DNA of 64,000 nt from Hexactinellida sp. DTS-2022 (GCA_028753945.1 JAPNXP010000002.1:12028001-12092000); one strand, 5' to 3'; positions 11,223-22,614 are shown, numbered from the stretch's first letter. Notes: generated by a model not told the origin, from the sequence alone. Translations and numbers: made by a program.

Positions 11223-13107
11223 CATGCCCAGGTGCGCCGAACTTTTAAAAAAGTCCAAAACTGAGGGGGGGCTCGAAACCTTTAATAAAACTTTATAGAA
11301 GTTTTAATAACAACAATGCATAATCGATGCTAAATCTAAAATTATACACTATATTTTTCTTCAAATAATAACCGGGAACATCATTGATTTTCCGAGGATT
11401 TTAATCATTCATAGGATACAGCTATAAATGCTAAATACTGTGAAATATAAACGCTGAAAAATTAAAAAAATAATAAATAATATACATATTAACAAATCAG
11501 CATACGCAAGTTTTGAATTAAGAAAGTTCACAAAATGGGCAATTTGCCAATTTGTTTATTTAAAATTCCTTAAAATTTTACAAGGAGTTTTGGGTTAACT
11601 GTCAAAGTTAGGTGCTCCTCCAGCAGGGTAACCAGATGACTACTTTAAAAGAAGGACACGTTTAAAATTAAAGAGATCGCAGGTTGGAAACCCAGTATAG
11701 TAGAACATTTGATAAAGGCTTTTGTACAAGGACATGGGCTAGTATACTTTAATAATTCTGAGTATGGTTGAACAACAAAGTTATTCAGACTGGTAGAGGA
11801 GTGGATTATTAGACTGAACAGACTGTAAACAATTTTTAAAAGATACTAAAGGACACGGTGTAAGAAAGCAGTTAGCATGACTGCCTGAGAAGGACTGTCC
11901 TTCTAAAAATAGGACATTTGGTCACCCTGCTCGTCAGGTCCTTTGGCCTAAACCTTCCACTCCCCTGGACCACCCTCAAGAGCCCCCCTCGCCCCCCCGG
12001 GTTTGACACGAGGGGGGGGCTCGGGGCCCTTGCCCCCCCGGGTTCGGCGCCTATGGCCATGCCCCCCCCCTGGCGCCGCAACTGTTTGTTGTTAAGTTGA
12101 AACAACTAATAATGAGCCATATTTTGATGAATAAACGAGAGCGCGTAGCGGTTGAGTGATCTTACAATTGAGATTTTGAATACTTATTCAATATTCTAAC
12201 TGTTGTTAGGTAAATTAAACCCTTCGTTGCCTGGGGTAAAAGGTACAAATAGAAAAATCCCATTTCAATTAAATTGAAATTGAATTTAGTTTCAGTTTGG
12301 CATTCACATACCTGGGGCAACGAAGGGATACGTATATACGTATATATCGTATAACAGAAAACTATTAACAAATGAAGATTGAAACCTGGGATTTAGAAAG
12401 AATTCCCGGGATTCTAACCCAAAATTAAGATAAAAATATATTTGTATTTGCCTTCTATTTTATAAACTTGGTTTGAAGTGTTACTTAAGTGTTGCATAAG
12501 CAACCGTCTAAGTGTGATTACTAGTATAAATTAATCCGGAACGAATTTGCTATGGAATTGACAAACCCATAGAAATGATTAACACTCTAAATTTAGCCCG
12601 GAACTAATTTGTTAAATGAATAATTTATGACAAATTGGTACCGGCCGGAACCATTTTGCAGCCGGCACAAATATGTCCGAACAGTACAATTGCACCAAAT
12701 GACTTTTGAGAGGGTCCGCATGTGTCTAACTAGTTCAGGAAGCTGAGTGGAGTCGAACAAGGGGTCACTCGATAGGGTTAGAATAAAATTTGAGAATGGA
12801 ATGTTGTAAAATTCCTACAACATTCCTGCGTCGTCAAGGAAAATTGTCTCAGGTGACCACTTAAATGACGCCAAATTTAGTGTTGATTACGAATATCGGC
12901 ATAAAATTGGATTTGACTTGATTTGAGGCAGTTAGATGAGTTCTAACACCTTCAAAATGTGTCCCTTAAGTGTTCAATTGTGGCCGACACATTGGAATTT
13001 GGAGTTGGCACTATATCCAAAAATACACTATTTGGATGTAAGAACAAACCTACAAATTCTGAAAATTCTATATAAAAATGCATGATTAATGTTGTAAGCG
13101 GACTATT

Positions 13108-13227
13108 ATGTATTGATAATAAATTAAATTATAAGTTATTTATTTTAGCAATGTTATCCATGGTGAGTTGAGTTAAGTCAACAAATTCCCAATATTATTT
13201 AATTTAATTTAATCCATTGTATAGTAA
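13108..13227 (-). repeat. Continuation of the interrupted hairpin-repeat unit
   Basis: ATTATGTATTGATAATAAA and the following GGTGAGTTGAGTTAAGTC and CCATTGTATAGTAAT blocks match (inverted) the same blocks in the 24-36 kb units, continuing the unit that stops at 8284. Confidence 0.7.
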
Positions 13228-13695
13228 TGTTGCAGTGTAAGTGTGAATTTGGTGTATTCGCGAATACACCAAGTTGTTGGTGTATACGCGATTACACTAT
13301 TGTAAGTGCGAACCAATAGATCACTAATTGATTCGTACTTGGTGAATGTACGAACTAGTGAATTACAGATTTCTAACAATTTAGTGTGGAATTTTGTGTA
13401 AGAAAGTGTAAGAATTGCTCAAATTTAAGATGGTCCTGCAGAAGATCGAAGATGAGTTGCAATTCAACCATAAAGGGAAAGCTTGTAGAAATAAGCACAT
13501 TTACATATCTAGATTTTTTTCTTGATTAGTATTTTTGCAGTAATTTGCAAAGAACCTTCCTTCACCCCTAAAATGGGTGTTTCCTACGTTATTTGAAATT
13601 AATTATGATACAATTAGATATTCAATAGTTCGTACTTTCACCATTGTAAGTACGAATCAATTAGTGATCTATTGATTCGCATTTACACTGCAACA
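13228..13695. mobile_element. Foldback element, TGTTGCAGTGTAA ends
   Basis: Inverted ends TGTTGCAGTGTAA, with inner inverted blocks of GATCACTAATTGATTCG. The ends match the first bases of the element at 42055-42628, so both belong to one family. No target duplication is visible. Confidence 0.65.
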
Positions 13696-15278
13696 TCTGT
13701 TCAGGAGCAAGGGACAGGCCAATGGGAATACCAATGGGACCGAGGTGATAGTAGAAATCGCCGGAGATAAGTAAATTAAATGAAAGGATTGATTCGAGTA
13801 GGTCTAATTCGTCAAGCTAGGTAGGGTGATAGTGTTTTAAGTTTAATGGTGTTCAGAAACGCGATTTTTCATTTAATATAGTAACTTTTAATTGCTTCAG
13901 CGTAACTGTATGAGATTCATAACTGCATCTTTATATGCATTTCTAAGAATAACTACATTCAATATAGTGCATTTTTTCTATAATTTTAAATCATCAAACT
14001 TTATCAAATCCCTAATTGCATATTCTACTTCCTATTTTTTGTTCCTCTAAGTATATTGAAAATAATGCCGTTTCGATTTTTCATGTTTATTATTTTAAAA
14101 TCCCAAATCTAAGGTTTCTGTGTGCCAAAATGTCTGTTTTATTATTTTGAGATACAACCATTTGAATGTTAGGTTAATATTTGTCGTGATATCTCCACGA
14201 CTATTATGTAATCTAACGTATTTTGTTATATCCCCGCTGTATTTACCTTTAAAATTATATTAGCTCGTGACCTTCGTTATATAAGGCCTTACAAGTTACT
14301 ACTGAGTAGATTTTGCTGGACCATGTCACCATGGATTACTTACAGGCCATTGATTATTAGCTAACATATCTTTATCTCAATAGCTAGAATTTACAGACCT
14401 GAGAAATGCATTATAATTGTATAGGAAGTTAGGAACATGATATCAAGGCATACATAACACCCTTTATAATTGTGATATATTTACCATTTGATTAAGTAAT
14501 CGCTATTTTTCGTGGGAATTATCGTGTTTTTATACCCTGCTTTTAACATAGTTAAACGCGTAATAAATGTTCAAAATTGGAACATGAGGATGTCCATAAC
14601 TAGTTAAATGAAATATTTCGAAATTATAAATGGAATGTTGACACATTTCTCGGTTGCCAGGGAAATGCAAATTTCTTAAAATGAGCCATAACTCAAAAAC
14701 TATCAAATTTAAGTAAACTATGCTGAAACTGATCTATCCTCAATTGGTAACTTCCTATTCATTGATAATACATTTTCTAGGCCTAACTTCAATAATCTTT
14801 GAGATAATGAGTGTATTACCATATAAAGAATAAAGTCCATACTACTGGAAAACCCTCGAATTTAATTGGCTAAAGTTTTGTCACCTTTAGTGAGGGAAGA
14901 TGTCAATATTTTTCTTAGATATTAGAACTTGTTTCTAGATACAGTATTCCTCATCCCCCTGCCAAATTTCAAGTCTTTAGCTCTTACTAGTTCCTCAATC
15001 AATTCCGAACAAACAAACAAACAAAAACTCTCGCGATTTAATATACATTATCTCATTATGTATTAATATTCATTACACAATTAACAATAAATTAACAATT
15101 TTTTTGTAACACCTTGCGAATGAATCTGTAGAATGTATAGTCGCATTAATTGTAAAAAACAAACATCTATAAACATCGAAGTTTAATAAACTGGGGGGGG
15201 GGGGGGGCTTGGGATACTCGGCCCCCAGTTTTAAAAACTAGGGGGCCTGCCTCCCTGCCCCCCATTAATGACGCCTAT
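13696..15278. repeat. Dispersed repeats without genes
   Basis: 13859-14280 is closely similar to 16362-16985, the intron of the Myb/SANT gene further on. 14410-14830 is related to 21940-22110 and 56930-57310, partly in inverted order. 14850-14880 (GGAAAACCCTCGAATTT) recurs inverted near 41980-42010. 15192-15278 is G-rich then C-rich and ends GACGCCTATG like a hAT end. Confidence 0.55.
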
Positions 15279-15527
15279 GCGGGTGGGATTGTCGGCCTTT
15301 TCATATTGATTCGCCGACATTTCCGTAAACTAACTTTCTCAAATCAAATATAATCAACTTATAATCACCACATTTGTACTCAGCATGAAATTTCCAGCAT
15401 TTTGATATATAACATGAACATATATAAATAATTTTTTTCTCTTAGCAAAGCACAGATATGGTGATTATAAGTTGATTAAATTTGATTTGAGAAAGTTAGT
15501 ACGGAAAAGAGCGACACTGCCACCCGC
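15279..15527. mobile_element. Foldback MITE of 0.25 kb
   Basis: Ends CGGGTGGGATTGTCG and its imperfect inverse (GTGACACTGCCACCCG-like), with long inner arms (CTTTCTCAAATCAAAT / ATTTGATTTGAGAAAG, and TATAATCACCA). Confidence 0.7.
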
Positions 15528-15768
15528 AGGGGCGTAAACTTGGGGTGTGCGGCGGGTGCCTGACACCCTGGTGACTGTGATGCCATGGTGCCAAAGGTGC
15601 CTGGCACCCTAGCATTTTCAAACCGAAATTAACCCCACAAACTTACTTTAGCATATGGCGGCTAAATAATTTTTCTAAACAAAAAATTAAGTCACATTAA
15701 CACAAAATGAAATAGTTATTCAGGAATCAGTATATATAATTAGGGGAAGAACAAAGTGTCGTGGAACC

Positions 15769-17443
15769 ATGGGTGTTTTGACCATTTGTATAAATTGCAG
15801 TAGAACAAAACCAATTCTAAACGGAATGGAAAAATCCAGGAAGATAAATTGGACTAAGGAAGTAGAGTGCGCGCTCATTGGTGAAATTGAATCTGCTGGC
15901 GACATATTGAGAGGTTCAGGAAACAGCGCTGACCTCAATAAGAGTAAGAAGGAACTGTGGAAAACCATTATAGGAAGAGTAAACGCTGTATATGGAAATA
16001 ATAGAGGGGTAGAAGACTTAAGAAAAAAATGGAATAACTTGAAGTTAGCTGCCAAGTCAAAAGTTGATGCTAGCTTCAGGGAATCTAGAATGACCGGGGG
16101 GCTCAAACTCCGCTGGAATTGTCGAAGACGAAGACGTATTAATTTTAGCTGCAGATAGGAGTATAAATAACTCTGATAGAATTAGAAAGATGTTTGAGAC
16201 CACCCCTGCTTTTATCGGAATCTCAGGTGCTGTCGATAATTTCGTATCACCAGCAACAGCAACCAGCAGCGAACAGATTCCTCAGATAGGTACTGTAGAC
16301 GATACGTCAATTTTGTATGCTCTCGAAGAACCCAACATTAAGGGTGATTCCAATCGCGATTTGTAATTTAATATAGTAACTTTTTATTGCTTAAGCGTAA
16401 CAGTCTAAGATTTTAAACAGCATCTTTATATGCATTTCTAAGAATAACTAGATTTTAAAAAATTCAATTTTCATTATGAAACTAAAATAATATCAGAATT
16501 CTATAAATGGCTTCCCATTGACTATAACACAGTATAATATGCTTAAGTTAACTTAGTAGATCAAATTGAATTACTTTTGAATATTCTAAACGAGCGATAA
16601 CATTGAATTTAAATTTTTCTCTTCGCTTGTTATACATTTAACGAAATTATGTCCAGTTTTCTTCAATAAAGTGCATTTTTTCTCTAATTTGCAATCATAT
16701 ATTTTTATCAAATCTCTAATTGCATATTCTACTTCCGATTTTTTGTTCCTCTAAGTATATTGAATAGAATGCCGTTCCAATTTTTCATGTTTATTAATTT
16801 GAAATCCCAAAACTAAGGTTTCTGTATGACCAAAATGTCTGTTTTTTTATTTTGAGATACAACCATTTGAATGTTAGGTTAATATTTGTCGTGATATTCC
16901 CCCTTATGACTTTATTATGTAATCTTACTTGTTTTGTTATATCCCCGCTGTATTTACATTTAAAATTATATTAGCTTTACATTTATGACACATTACAAAT
17001 AATTTTCCCCGAAATTTGCTATCTAATCTGGTATGACCATATATGGAGGTGTTAAAATACGTAAATATCGGTGTTCCCAGAGTTTCTCCACCAAAATTAG
17101 ATTGAATTTACAAAATATTATATGAAGATATAATTATTTGCAAAAAAAATTTTTCGTATATCAGAAACCGATTTCCCGGAAATGTCAATTATTCACGATT
17201 GGAAACACCGTTAACATTAATCGTAATGGGACGAAAAGTAGGAAGCGAAGACGTGATCCAGCAGATGATCTACGTACAACGGAGTCCCACCAGCCGCCGG
17301 AAATGAAGGTAGCTGACTTACTCCCTTTACAGCAGGAAGTGCTGTTACAACAGATGGCTGTATTCGCAGCACAACTTCAGCTAATTGAAGAGCAGAGGGA
17401 GTACTACAGGCTGAAACGCCAGAAGCTGTTAGAAAAATCATAA
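15769..17443 (+). pseudogene. Myb/SANT-like DNA-binding protein of a PIF/Harbinger transposon, frameshifted
   Basis: From 15769 a 129-codon frame encodes a Myb/SANT-like trihelix domain (about residues 22-100): INWTKEVE..ALIGEIE, ..LW..I..RVNAVYG, ..DLRKKWNNLK, with the expected spaced Trp residues. After TGG at about 16095 the frame shifts; the conserved continuation (AGIVEDEDVL, ILAADRS) is in another frame to a stop at 16364. 16362-16985 is a dispersed repeat also present at 13859-14280. 17200-17443 encodes a Lys/Arg-rich, Gln/Leu-rich coiled C-terminus (KSRKRRRD; LLPLQQEVLLQQM) typical of such proteins. In Harbinger elements this second protein helps the transposase bind and enter the nucleus. 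No transposase gene is present. Confidence 0.65.
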
Positions 17444-17579
17444 TTTTTTTTATTAGCTAGACTAGATAGATAGTGCGCAGAAATATAACGATTTACTTGT
17501 ATTATGCCTACCAAATTAGAGAGTAGCATAAAAGTATACTATTATTATTACTAATCCGAAGAAATTCTTAATTTAGTCT

Positions 17580-17745
17580 AATACAAATTACTTAAGCAAC
17601 CTCCCTAGCTTGCTTAAAGTTCGTACTTAAGTTCGAACTTAATAAGTACGAACTAAAATCTTAGTGAATACCAATCTTAGTGAATACAACTTAAGTTCGA
17701 ACTTGACTTCTTAGTGAATACGGCCCCTGGACTCATCCTAAATTG
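17580..17745. repeat. Harbinger/ISL2EU-like terminus
   Basis: Palindromic AAGTTCG(T)ACTTAAG and TTAGTGAATAC blocks ending in TTAGTGAATACGGCCCC, a pattern like the ends of Harbinger-related elements. It may be the right end of the element carrying the Myb/SANT gene; no left end was found. Confidence 0.4.
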
Positions 17746-17861
17746 GACAAACGATCTGACTCCAATCCGTTATTTTCCATTGTTTGCAATCACATATGTA
17801 ATAAGTATCTTATAAATACAAATGGATATAATTAGCCACTTTACTATGCGGTATTTAACTG

Positions 17862-18003
17862 TCCAAATAAGGGATATAACGGTCTGGATAGGTCCAGACC
17901 GATCCAATATTTTGATCATACGGTCTTGGCAGGTCTGGACTGTCCAGAAAAATCATGACGGTCCGGTCCGATCCATGAAATTTCCGGACCGCTGCATCTC
18001 TGA
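17862..18003. mobile_element. hAT-like fragment with GGTCCGGACC repeats
   Basis: Short GGTC(C)GGACC-type repeats end at 17990-18003 with CGCTGCATCTCTG, the inverse of a hAT end (CAGAGATGCAGCG). The left end is degraded. Confidence 0.45.
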
Positions 18004-18319
18004 TTCTTAATGTAGGAGGCTAAGTTCCTTCTCGAATTGAAAAACCTAACTATCTTCCTTAGTCTGTATTCTATCCCGTGATCCCAACTTAGCTTATCCA
18101 TGGGGTTTACTTTACAATTTTCGGAAAGAGTTTTGTGATTGCTTTAAATTTATATACCACGCCTCGATTTTGCTCTTTTCAAGGTCTAGCTTAATTAACT
18201 GCGGCTCTAACCAGGCTTAGTTATTCCTCACTCCATTTACAAGTTCAACTTACTTGAAGATATCTGGTGTATACGTACATAGATTATTATTTTGTTTTTA
18301 AACTCCTAGTTAGATTGAT
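18004..18319 (+). promoter_or_regulatory. 5' flank of the SF3B1 gene
   Basis: This 316-bp interval between a transposon fragment and the start codon should hold the 5' untranslated region and at least part of the promoter. No TATA box at a convincing place, initiator or CpG-rich block is evident. CTCCTAG at 18302-18308 could be an acceptor for an upstream untranslated exon. Confidence 0.3.
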
Positions 18320-18583
18320 ATGTCGAATATTACACCGGAGGATATTGGACAGGATATACATTTGGCCAAATTAGGAACTGAGGTAATTTTTGATGAGCAC
18401 ATCTACGACACTGGCAGTAAACATGAAGGTTATCACTCTAGTGTACATCCAATTGACCACATAGAGGACGATGAAGATGTTGATATATTTGGAAGAAACA
18501 CTTCTGAGGCTGCAAATATAAGATCATCTTTACAAAATATTGATGATAATGATACTTTGATTGACACATCTAATCTACGCAAG
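18320..18583 (+). CDS. SF3B1: SF3B1-like splicing factor 3B subunit 1, exon 1 (start codon)
   Basis: Encodes residues 1-88. The ATG at 18320 opens MSNITPEDI, comparable with the EDIEAQI start of SF3B1. Residues 24-56 (FDEHIYDTGSKHEGY, then EDDEDVD and FGRN) match the family's EIYGGSDSRFAGYVTSI block followed by an acidic run. SF3B1 is the scaffold of SF3b in U2 snRNP and helps hold the intron branch helix; its N-terminus recruits U2AF and p14. The exon ends at AAG, followed by GTAGAC at 18584, phase 0, which joins directly to exon 2. The N-terminus is about 15 residues shorter than in vertebrates and poorly conserved. Without exons 2 and 3 I would not have recognised it, so the exact start remains an inference. 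Confidence 0.75.
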
Positions 18584-18984
18584 GTAGACAAAAACAATTT
18601 GTTTATAAGGAGTTTTCCGAGTTGACTGAATTAGACCGGAAATCTAGGCGGAAAATCTGATTTTCTAGGACTGGAATAAGACCGAAAAATATAAGGCTGT
18701 AATAAGACCGAAAGAAAATCAGTACTGGAATAAGACCGAATGGAATAAGACCGAATAATCACTAACTTGTTTAAAAATATTACATAAACTGAGTGGTAGT
18801 CCCACTATTCTGACTATTTTTGAGGTATATTGAATACTCGAGGTTCGAACTATAGAGGGTCTGCTGTACCTTGTCCATAATTCGGCTCCTTAGGTTCCGA
18901 TTTGGCTTTACCACTGTTATTGGCTTTATAATTATTAATTCCATCTATCTTATCTCATTTATTTATTAAGTAACTTCTATTTAG
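18584..18984 (+). other. SF3B1 intron 1 (401 bp) with AATAAGACCGAA repeats
   Basis: Phase 0 intron from GTAGAC to TTCTATTTAG. At about 18640-18770 GGAATAAGACCGAA occurs about five times with variation. 18826-18880 (CGAGGTTCGAAC...GTCTGCTGTACC) resembles the end of a Tigger-type element. Confidence 0.7.
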
Positions 18985-19200
18985 ATTACATCACGTGAGA
19001 ATGCCTACCAACAGAAAGGCAGACAGATTAGTATGATATTTTCACCTCCTAGACATGATCCTTTTCAGGATCTTGGTATGACTCCACAGGATCCGGGTAA
19101 AAGAGTTTATGCTCAAGTTATTCAGGATCAGCGTCTGCAACTGAAAGAATTACAACTGAAGGAGGCAATTACCACTCAAATTAAAGAGGGAAATTTAAAG
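18985..19200 (+). CDS. SF3B1: SF3B1-like splicing factor 3B subunit 1, exon 2
   Basis: A 72-codon exon, phase 0 at both ends, bounded by TTTAG at 18980-18984 and GTATCT at 19201. It encodes SREN.Y, SMIFSPPRHDPFQDLG, TPQDPGKRVYAQVIQDQ and an LKELQLKEA...KEGNLK helix. In SF3B1 the same order is REDEYKK, MIISPERLDPFADGGKTPD, YMDVMREQ, and a charged helix ending KAGELK. This block is the best evidence for the gene's identity. Cryo-EM models of the spliceosome place nearby N-terminal segments along other U2 proteins; that is family knowledge and not visible here. The usual KRKRRWDQT, a U2AF-ligand motif right after the helix, is missing. Confidence 0.92.
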
Positions 19201-19270
19201 GTATCTTGGTTATTATCTATACTTATCGAGAGTTTGTACTATTTTTTATTTATATGGATAGTCACATAGG

Positions 19271-19808
19271 CAGTGTTGGGTTCAATTATAATTGTAATTA
19301 ATTCAATTACAATTAATTCCTTTTTAGAAATAATTGTAATTGTAATTGTAATTGAAAAACACTAATCCCTATAATTGTAATTATAATTGAAATACACAAA
19401 TTCCTATAATTGTAATTGTAATTATAAAGGACTAATCCATTTGGGAAATTTTGATTGAAATAAATTGTTCTTAAAAGCAGACCGAAAAATTGTCGATTAC
19501 ACGTTTTCTAGTGTCATTTATTAATATAAAATTATTAGACACCAGTATGACTTGGCTTGACATTTTTGCTACACTTCTAATAGGGGGGTGATTTTACATG
19601 AATAAATGGCTTCTCTTTGTAATCATGAGGGTATATACGTAAATATTGAGCATTCAGTCCTCAGCTATCTACCTACTCATAGTATTGGATTCAATTATAA
19701 CTGTAATTAATTTACTTTTTTGACATAATTGTAATTGTAGTGGAAATTCTAAGGGTAGCGTAATTGTAATTGTAATTGAAATTGTAATTGTAATTGAACC
19801 CAACCCTG
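19271..19808. mobile_element. hAT MITE of AATTGTAATT repeats, perfect 8-bp TSD
   Basis: Inverted ends CAGTGTTGGGTTCAATTA and CAGGGTTGGGTTCAATTA, flanked by CACATAGG at 19263-19270 and 19809-19816. The interior is mostly AATTGTAATT-type repeats on both strands. It lies 70 bp downstream of SF3B1 exon 2. Confidence 0.9.
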
Positions 19809-19816
19809 CACATAGG

Positions 19817-20923
19817 CAAGTACTCCGTGTCAATCCATAGTGTTTGTATTATACTCCGTATTTTGACAAATTTTCCACATTATATTGGTACAGTAGAACT
19901 CGTTTAAGACCAGGGGTTTATCTAGTTGCCTGGCCGGCACTTTAGGTGACAGTCAGGCATCGGTTGAGGTGAAAAGTGCTTGCAGTGTGATTCCATTTAG
20001 GTCCCGCTTTGGCACTTAATTTGGTGCCAGGTCTCTGACAATATTTTTGGCATTAAAAATTCTGGATAAATCCCTGTTTGGGTACCGTACATATTTTATC
20101 TCCGTCAAATTATGCCTCATCATTGAATTATACCGATTTCGTATAATGGCAGGGTTTTTTCTCGGGGGGCGCGGGGGGGCAATTGCCCCCCCTCCAAGTT
20201 CTTTCCCCCCCCCTCCCGGTTTTCTGCCCCTGTAGGATATTTCAGCATGCCCCCCCTTATACTCATAATCTTTCAAATTGACCCCCCTTTTAAACAATCC
20301 TAGAAAAATCACTGTTTGGCTAACACCTTTAGTGTGCCGAAGATTTAACTTGTCGAAAAAAGAGCCGGTCAAAAAAGAAAAAGTGCCTACTAACATAGGT
20401 ACGTCTTATCCGTATACATAATCCATGTCAAAAACTTGTTCAATGATATGAATACAATGTAGGGTATTCAAGACTTTAACATTATTAGCGATATGATTAA
20501 AGTATTTTAGTTGTCACCAACTCACCTACCCAAATACTAATTCAGTTTTGCTGATAGTTTTCTAGATTGCGTACTAACAGAATTAAAATAAATTCATTTT
20601 ATTTACTCTTATCCGACTACGTATTAACCGAATCATTTATTATGCATCAGATAGGAGGAAAAATCTGTTTTTAGAGAACAGTACATAGTATCCGAGAGTA
20701 CTTTTTAAGCCGAGTACGTGCTAAGCGAGTTTCAGAGTATTATTTGTTAGCTGAATATCTCATTAAAGTCAGGACCGATTATTTGTCTTTTTCGAAATTA
20801 GGGCTGCGACAATATAAACCAAATGACAACAGTCGCGGCACGTCCTTTCGAAAGTGGTACTGAGAATTTTACAGTATTCGAATATGGTCCGACGGCGCCG
20901 CACCAGTTGTTTGAATGTGTCCG
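19817..20923. other. Gene-free interval with G/C-run tract
   Basis: 19889-19906 (ACAGTAGAACTCGTTTAAG) looks like one end of a Tigger-type element. 20150-20300 alternates runs of G and C around GGGGCAATTGCCCCCC, a short foldback. The rest is AT-rich with nothing recognised. Confidence 0.4.
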
Positions 20924-20931
20924 GCGACGGC

Positions 20932-22614
20932 CATAGGCGCTGAAAGTGGGGGGGATCAGGGGGGGTTTTACCCTCCCTAGTTTTTGTCAGGGAGGGTTTC
21001 ACCCCCTCTGGCTGAGGAAACAGTCAGGGAGGCTATGCCCCTCCTGGCCAGGGATGGTATATTAGACATATTCTTTAATGTTACACATATAGAACATAGA
21101 CCCTTTGAAAAAAATATTTTCATAAGGAGTTTTCTAAATAAAATCGGATGATTTTAATATGTATACAATTATGCCAGTCCAACATAGTGATTTTTTAGCC
21201 ACCATATCAGTTACATATGAATTGCGGAAATTTCGTCTCAGGAAATTTCGTATCCGGAAATTTGGTCTCGGAAATTGGTCTCTTGAAATTTTCGTATCCG
21301 GAATTTTCGTATCCAGAATTTTTGTAATTCGGAATAGATTTTATTTATGGAGCTAATAGCTCGGGGACCCAGCGATAACTTATTATTGTAAAAAATCTGG
21401 TCGATATATTAGGGATAACATCATCTACTGACCTTACCAAAGTATAGACAAATCCTTGGATAGCAGCTTTATCTTTGCCTCGAGTATTCTTCACCAATTC
21501 ATTGAAATAACTTCAGCCATACTATAATTGTAACTTTCGAATTGAAAATGAAACATTTTTATACTTACTTAAGATGTTAATGGTTTTGTATTACATACAC
21601 TATAGGTGGTGTTTCAGTTTGTGTATTTTTATCAGGATTGTGAGTGCTGCCATAATAATTTTAAACATCAATAAATATTTTCATACAACACCTGCATCCA
21701 TTCTTCATTTCCGTCGAACACGCCGAACCATCGGAATTTCCATCTCCTCGCATAATAAGGTTGCCTCGTTTAAGGAGTCGTTCAAAAGGGGTTCACGATT
21801 TTCGTCAAGAAAATGATAAAGAGCCCGAATCGTAACTACTTCTTGGTCCAGTCCAAAGCCTTTTGATTGAAGAAATTTCTGTGCATGGTTCACCTCGGGG
21901 AGTATCTTACCCCATAGCCAATAATCTTTGTGATAATGAGATAAACACTTAATTCATTATTAGGTATTTAATCACTATCTAAAAAATTATTGAAGTTAGG
22001 CATAGAAAATGTATTATCGATGAATAGGAAGTTGCCTATTCCGGACAGATCAGTACCAGCCTAGTTTACATAACATTCATAGTTTTTGAGTTATGGCACA
22101 TTTTAGGAGGGTGCTATGTTTACCTGGATAGTATGATTGTTATCTTACGAAATAAGAAGCCCGTGAGAAAGAATATCATTGGTAAACATAACGAAATTAT
22201 TTGTATGTAAACGAATGGATACAAAAATTCTGGATACGAAAATTCCGGATACGAAAATTCGGATACGAAAATTCCAAGAGACCAAATTTCCGGATACCAA
22301 ATTTCCGTCTACCGTGACATATATAGGGGAGCAACATTTTTGGTGCGGGAGTTACTGTGCCCTCTGGATAAAAAATACAATATTCAATATAATTTAGGAT
22401 AGTAAATATACGTATAATTCATTCGAAACAAATCCATATCTGGGTATCACGCAGTCCATTACTTTTCTGGGGGCTGCTCCCCCCCCCCCCCAATTTTAAC
22501 CTCATGCTTGTAAAACTTTGCGCTCATGCATCATAGGCATCGTTTTTCTGACCTTTCATATTTAAATAAAAGAGTAACACCCCCCCCTGGCGCTGGAGAG
22601 TTTCGGCGCCTATG
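20932..22614. mobile_element. 1.7-kb hAT-type element, CATAGGCG ends, perfect 8-bp TSD
   Basis: Ends CATAGGCGC and GGCGCCTATG, flanked by GCGACGGC at 20924-20931 and 22615-22622. This GC-rich 8-mer is unlikely to match by chance in such AT-rich DNA. It contains a second, foldback element (21225-22307). 21705-21893 on the - strand reads as a short degenerate piece of a hAT transposase (LLNDSLNEATLLCEEMEI). Confidence 0.85.
21225..22307. mobile_element. Foldback element with GGAAATTTCGTATCC tandem repeats in its arms
   Basis: The left arm (21225-21335) and right arm (22207-22307) are inverted copies built from repeats of about 17-19 bp such as CCGGAATTTTCGTATC. The subterminal repeat design resembles the MULE at 48112-52665. 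TTACATATG and TGACATATA lie near the outer ends and agree at 7 of 9, but not exactly at the arm edges. 21940-22110 is a dispersed repeat shared with 14.7 kb and 57.1 kb. Confidence 0.65.

Larger units (their letters stand above)
9408..12481. other. Interior of the 4.8-kb element, no gene
   Basis: Contains a Tigger-like MITE, a copy of the CTTATATAG MITE, a hAT-type element and a GTAACGG tandem tract, listed separately. 11225-12060 is AT-rich then C-rich, ending GGCGCCTATG at about 12052 like other hAT ends, but no matching left end was found. 12190-12330 has a weak foldback with CCCTTCGTTGCC arms. Confidence 0.5.
8285..13107. mobile_element. 4.8-kb element with terminal inverted arms of 0.6-0.7 kb
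   Basis: The left arm (8285-9407, less a 442-bp hAT insertion) and the right arm (12482-13107) are inverted copies, starting AGTCC(AG)CCGCTTAC at both outer ends. It lies inside a hairpin-repeat unit: the sequence broken at ...TTCATTAT on the left resumes as ATTATGTATTG on the right, a 4-5 bp duplication ATTAT. Ends beginning AG and long arms would fit a Polinton/Maverick derivative, but those make 6-bp duplications and no capsid, polymerase or integrase gene is present. The inner 3 kb is made of other MITEs, so the element is non-autonomous. Confidence 0.7.

Noticed and set aside
18842..18870. tRNA-like GGTTCGAAC
   Set aside because: No acceptor stem, D arm or anticodon arm can be drawn around it; it fits a Tigger-type end better.
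19263..19816. Simple AT-rich low-complexity tract
   Set aside because: The perfect CACATAGG duplication and inverted ends show a bounded hAT MITE.
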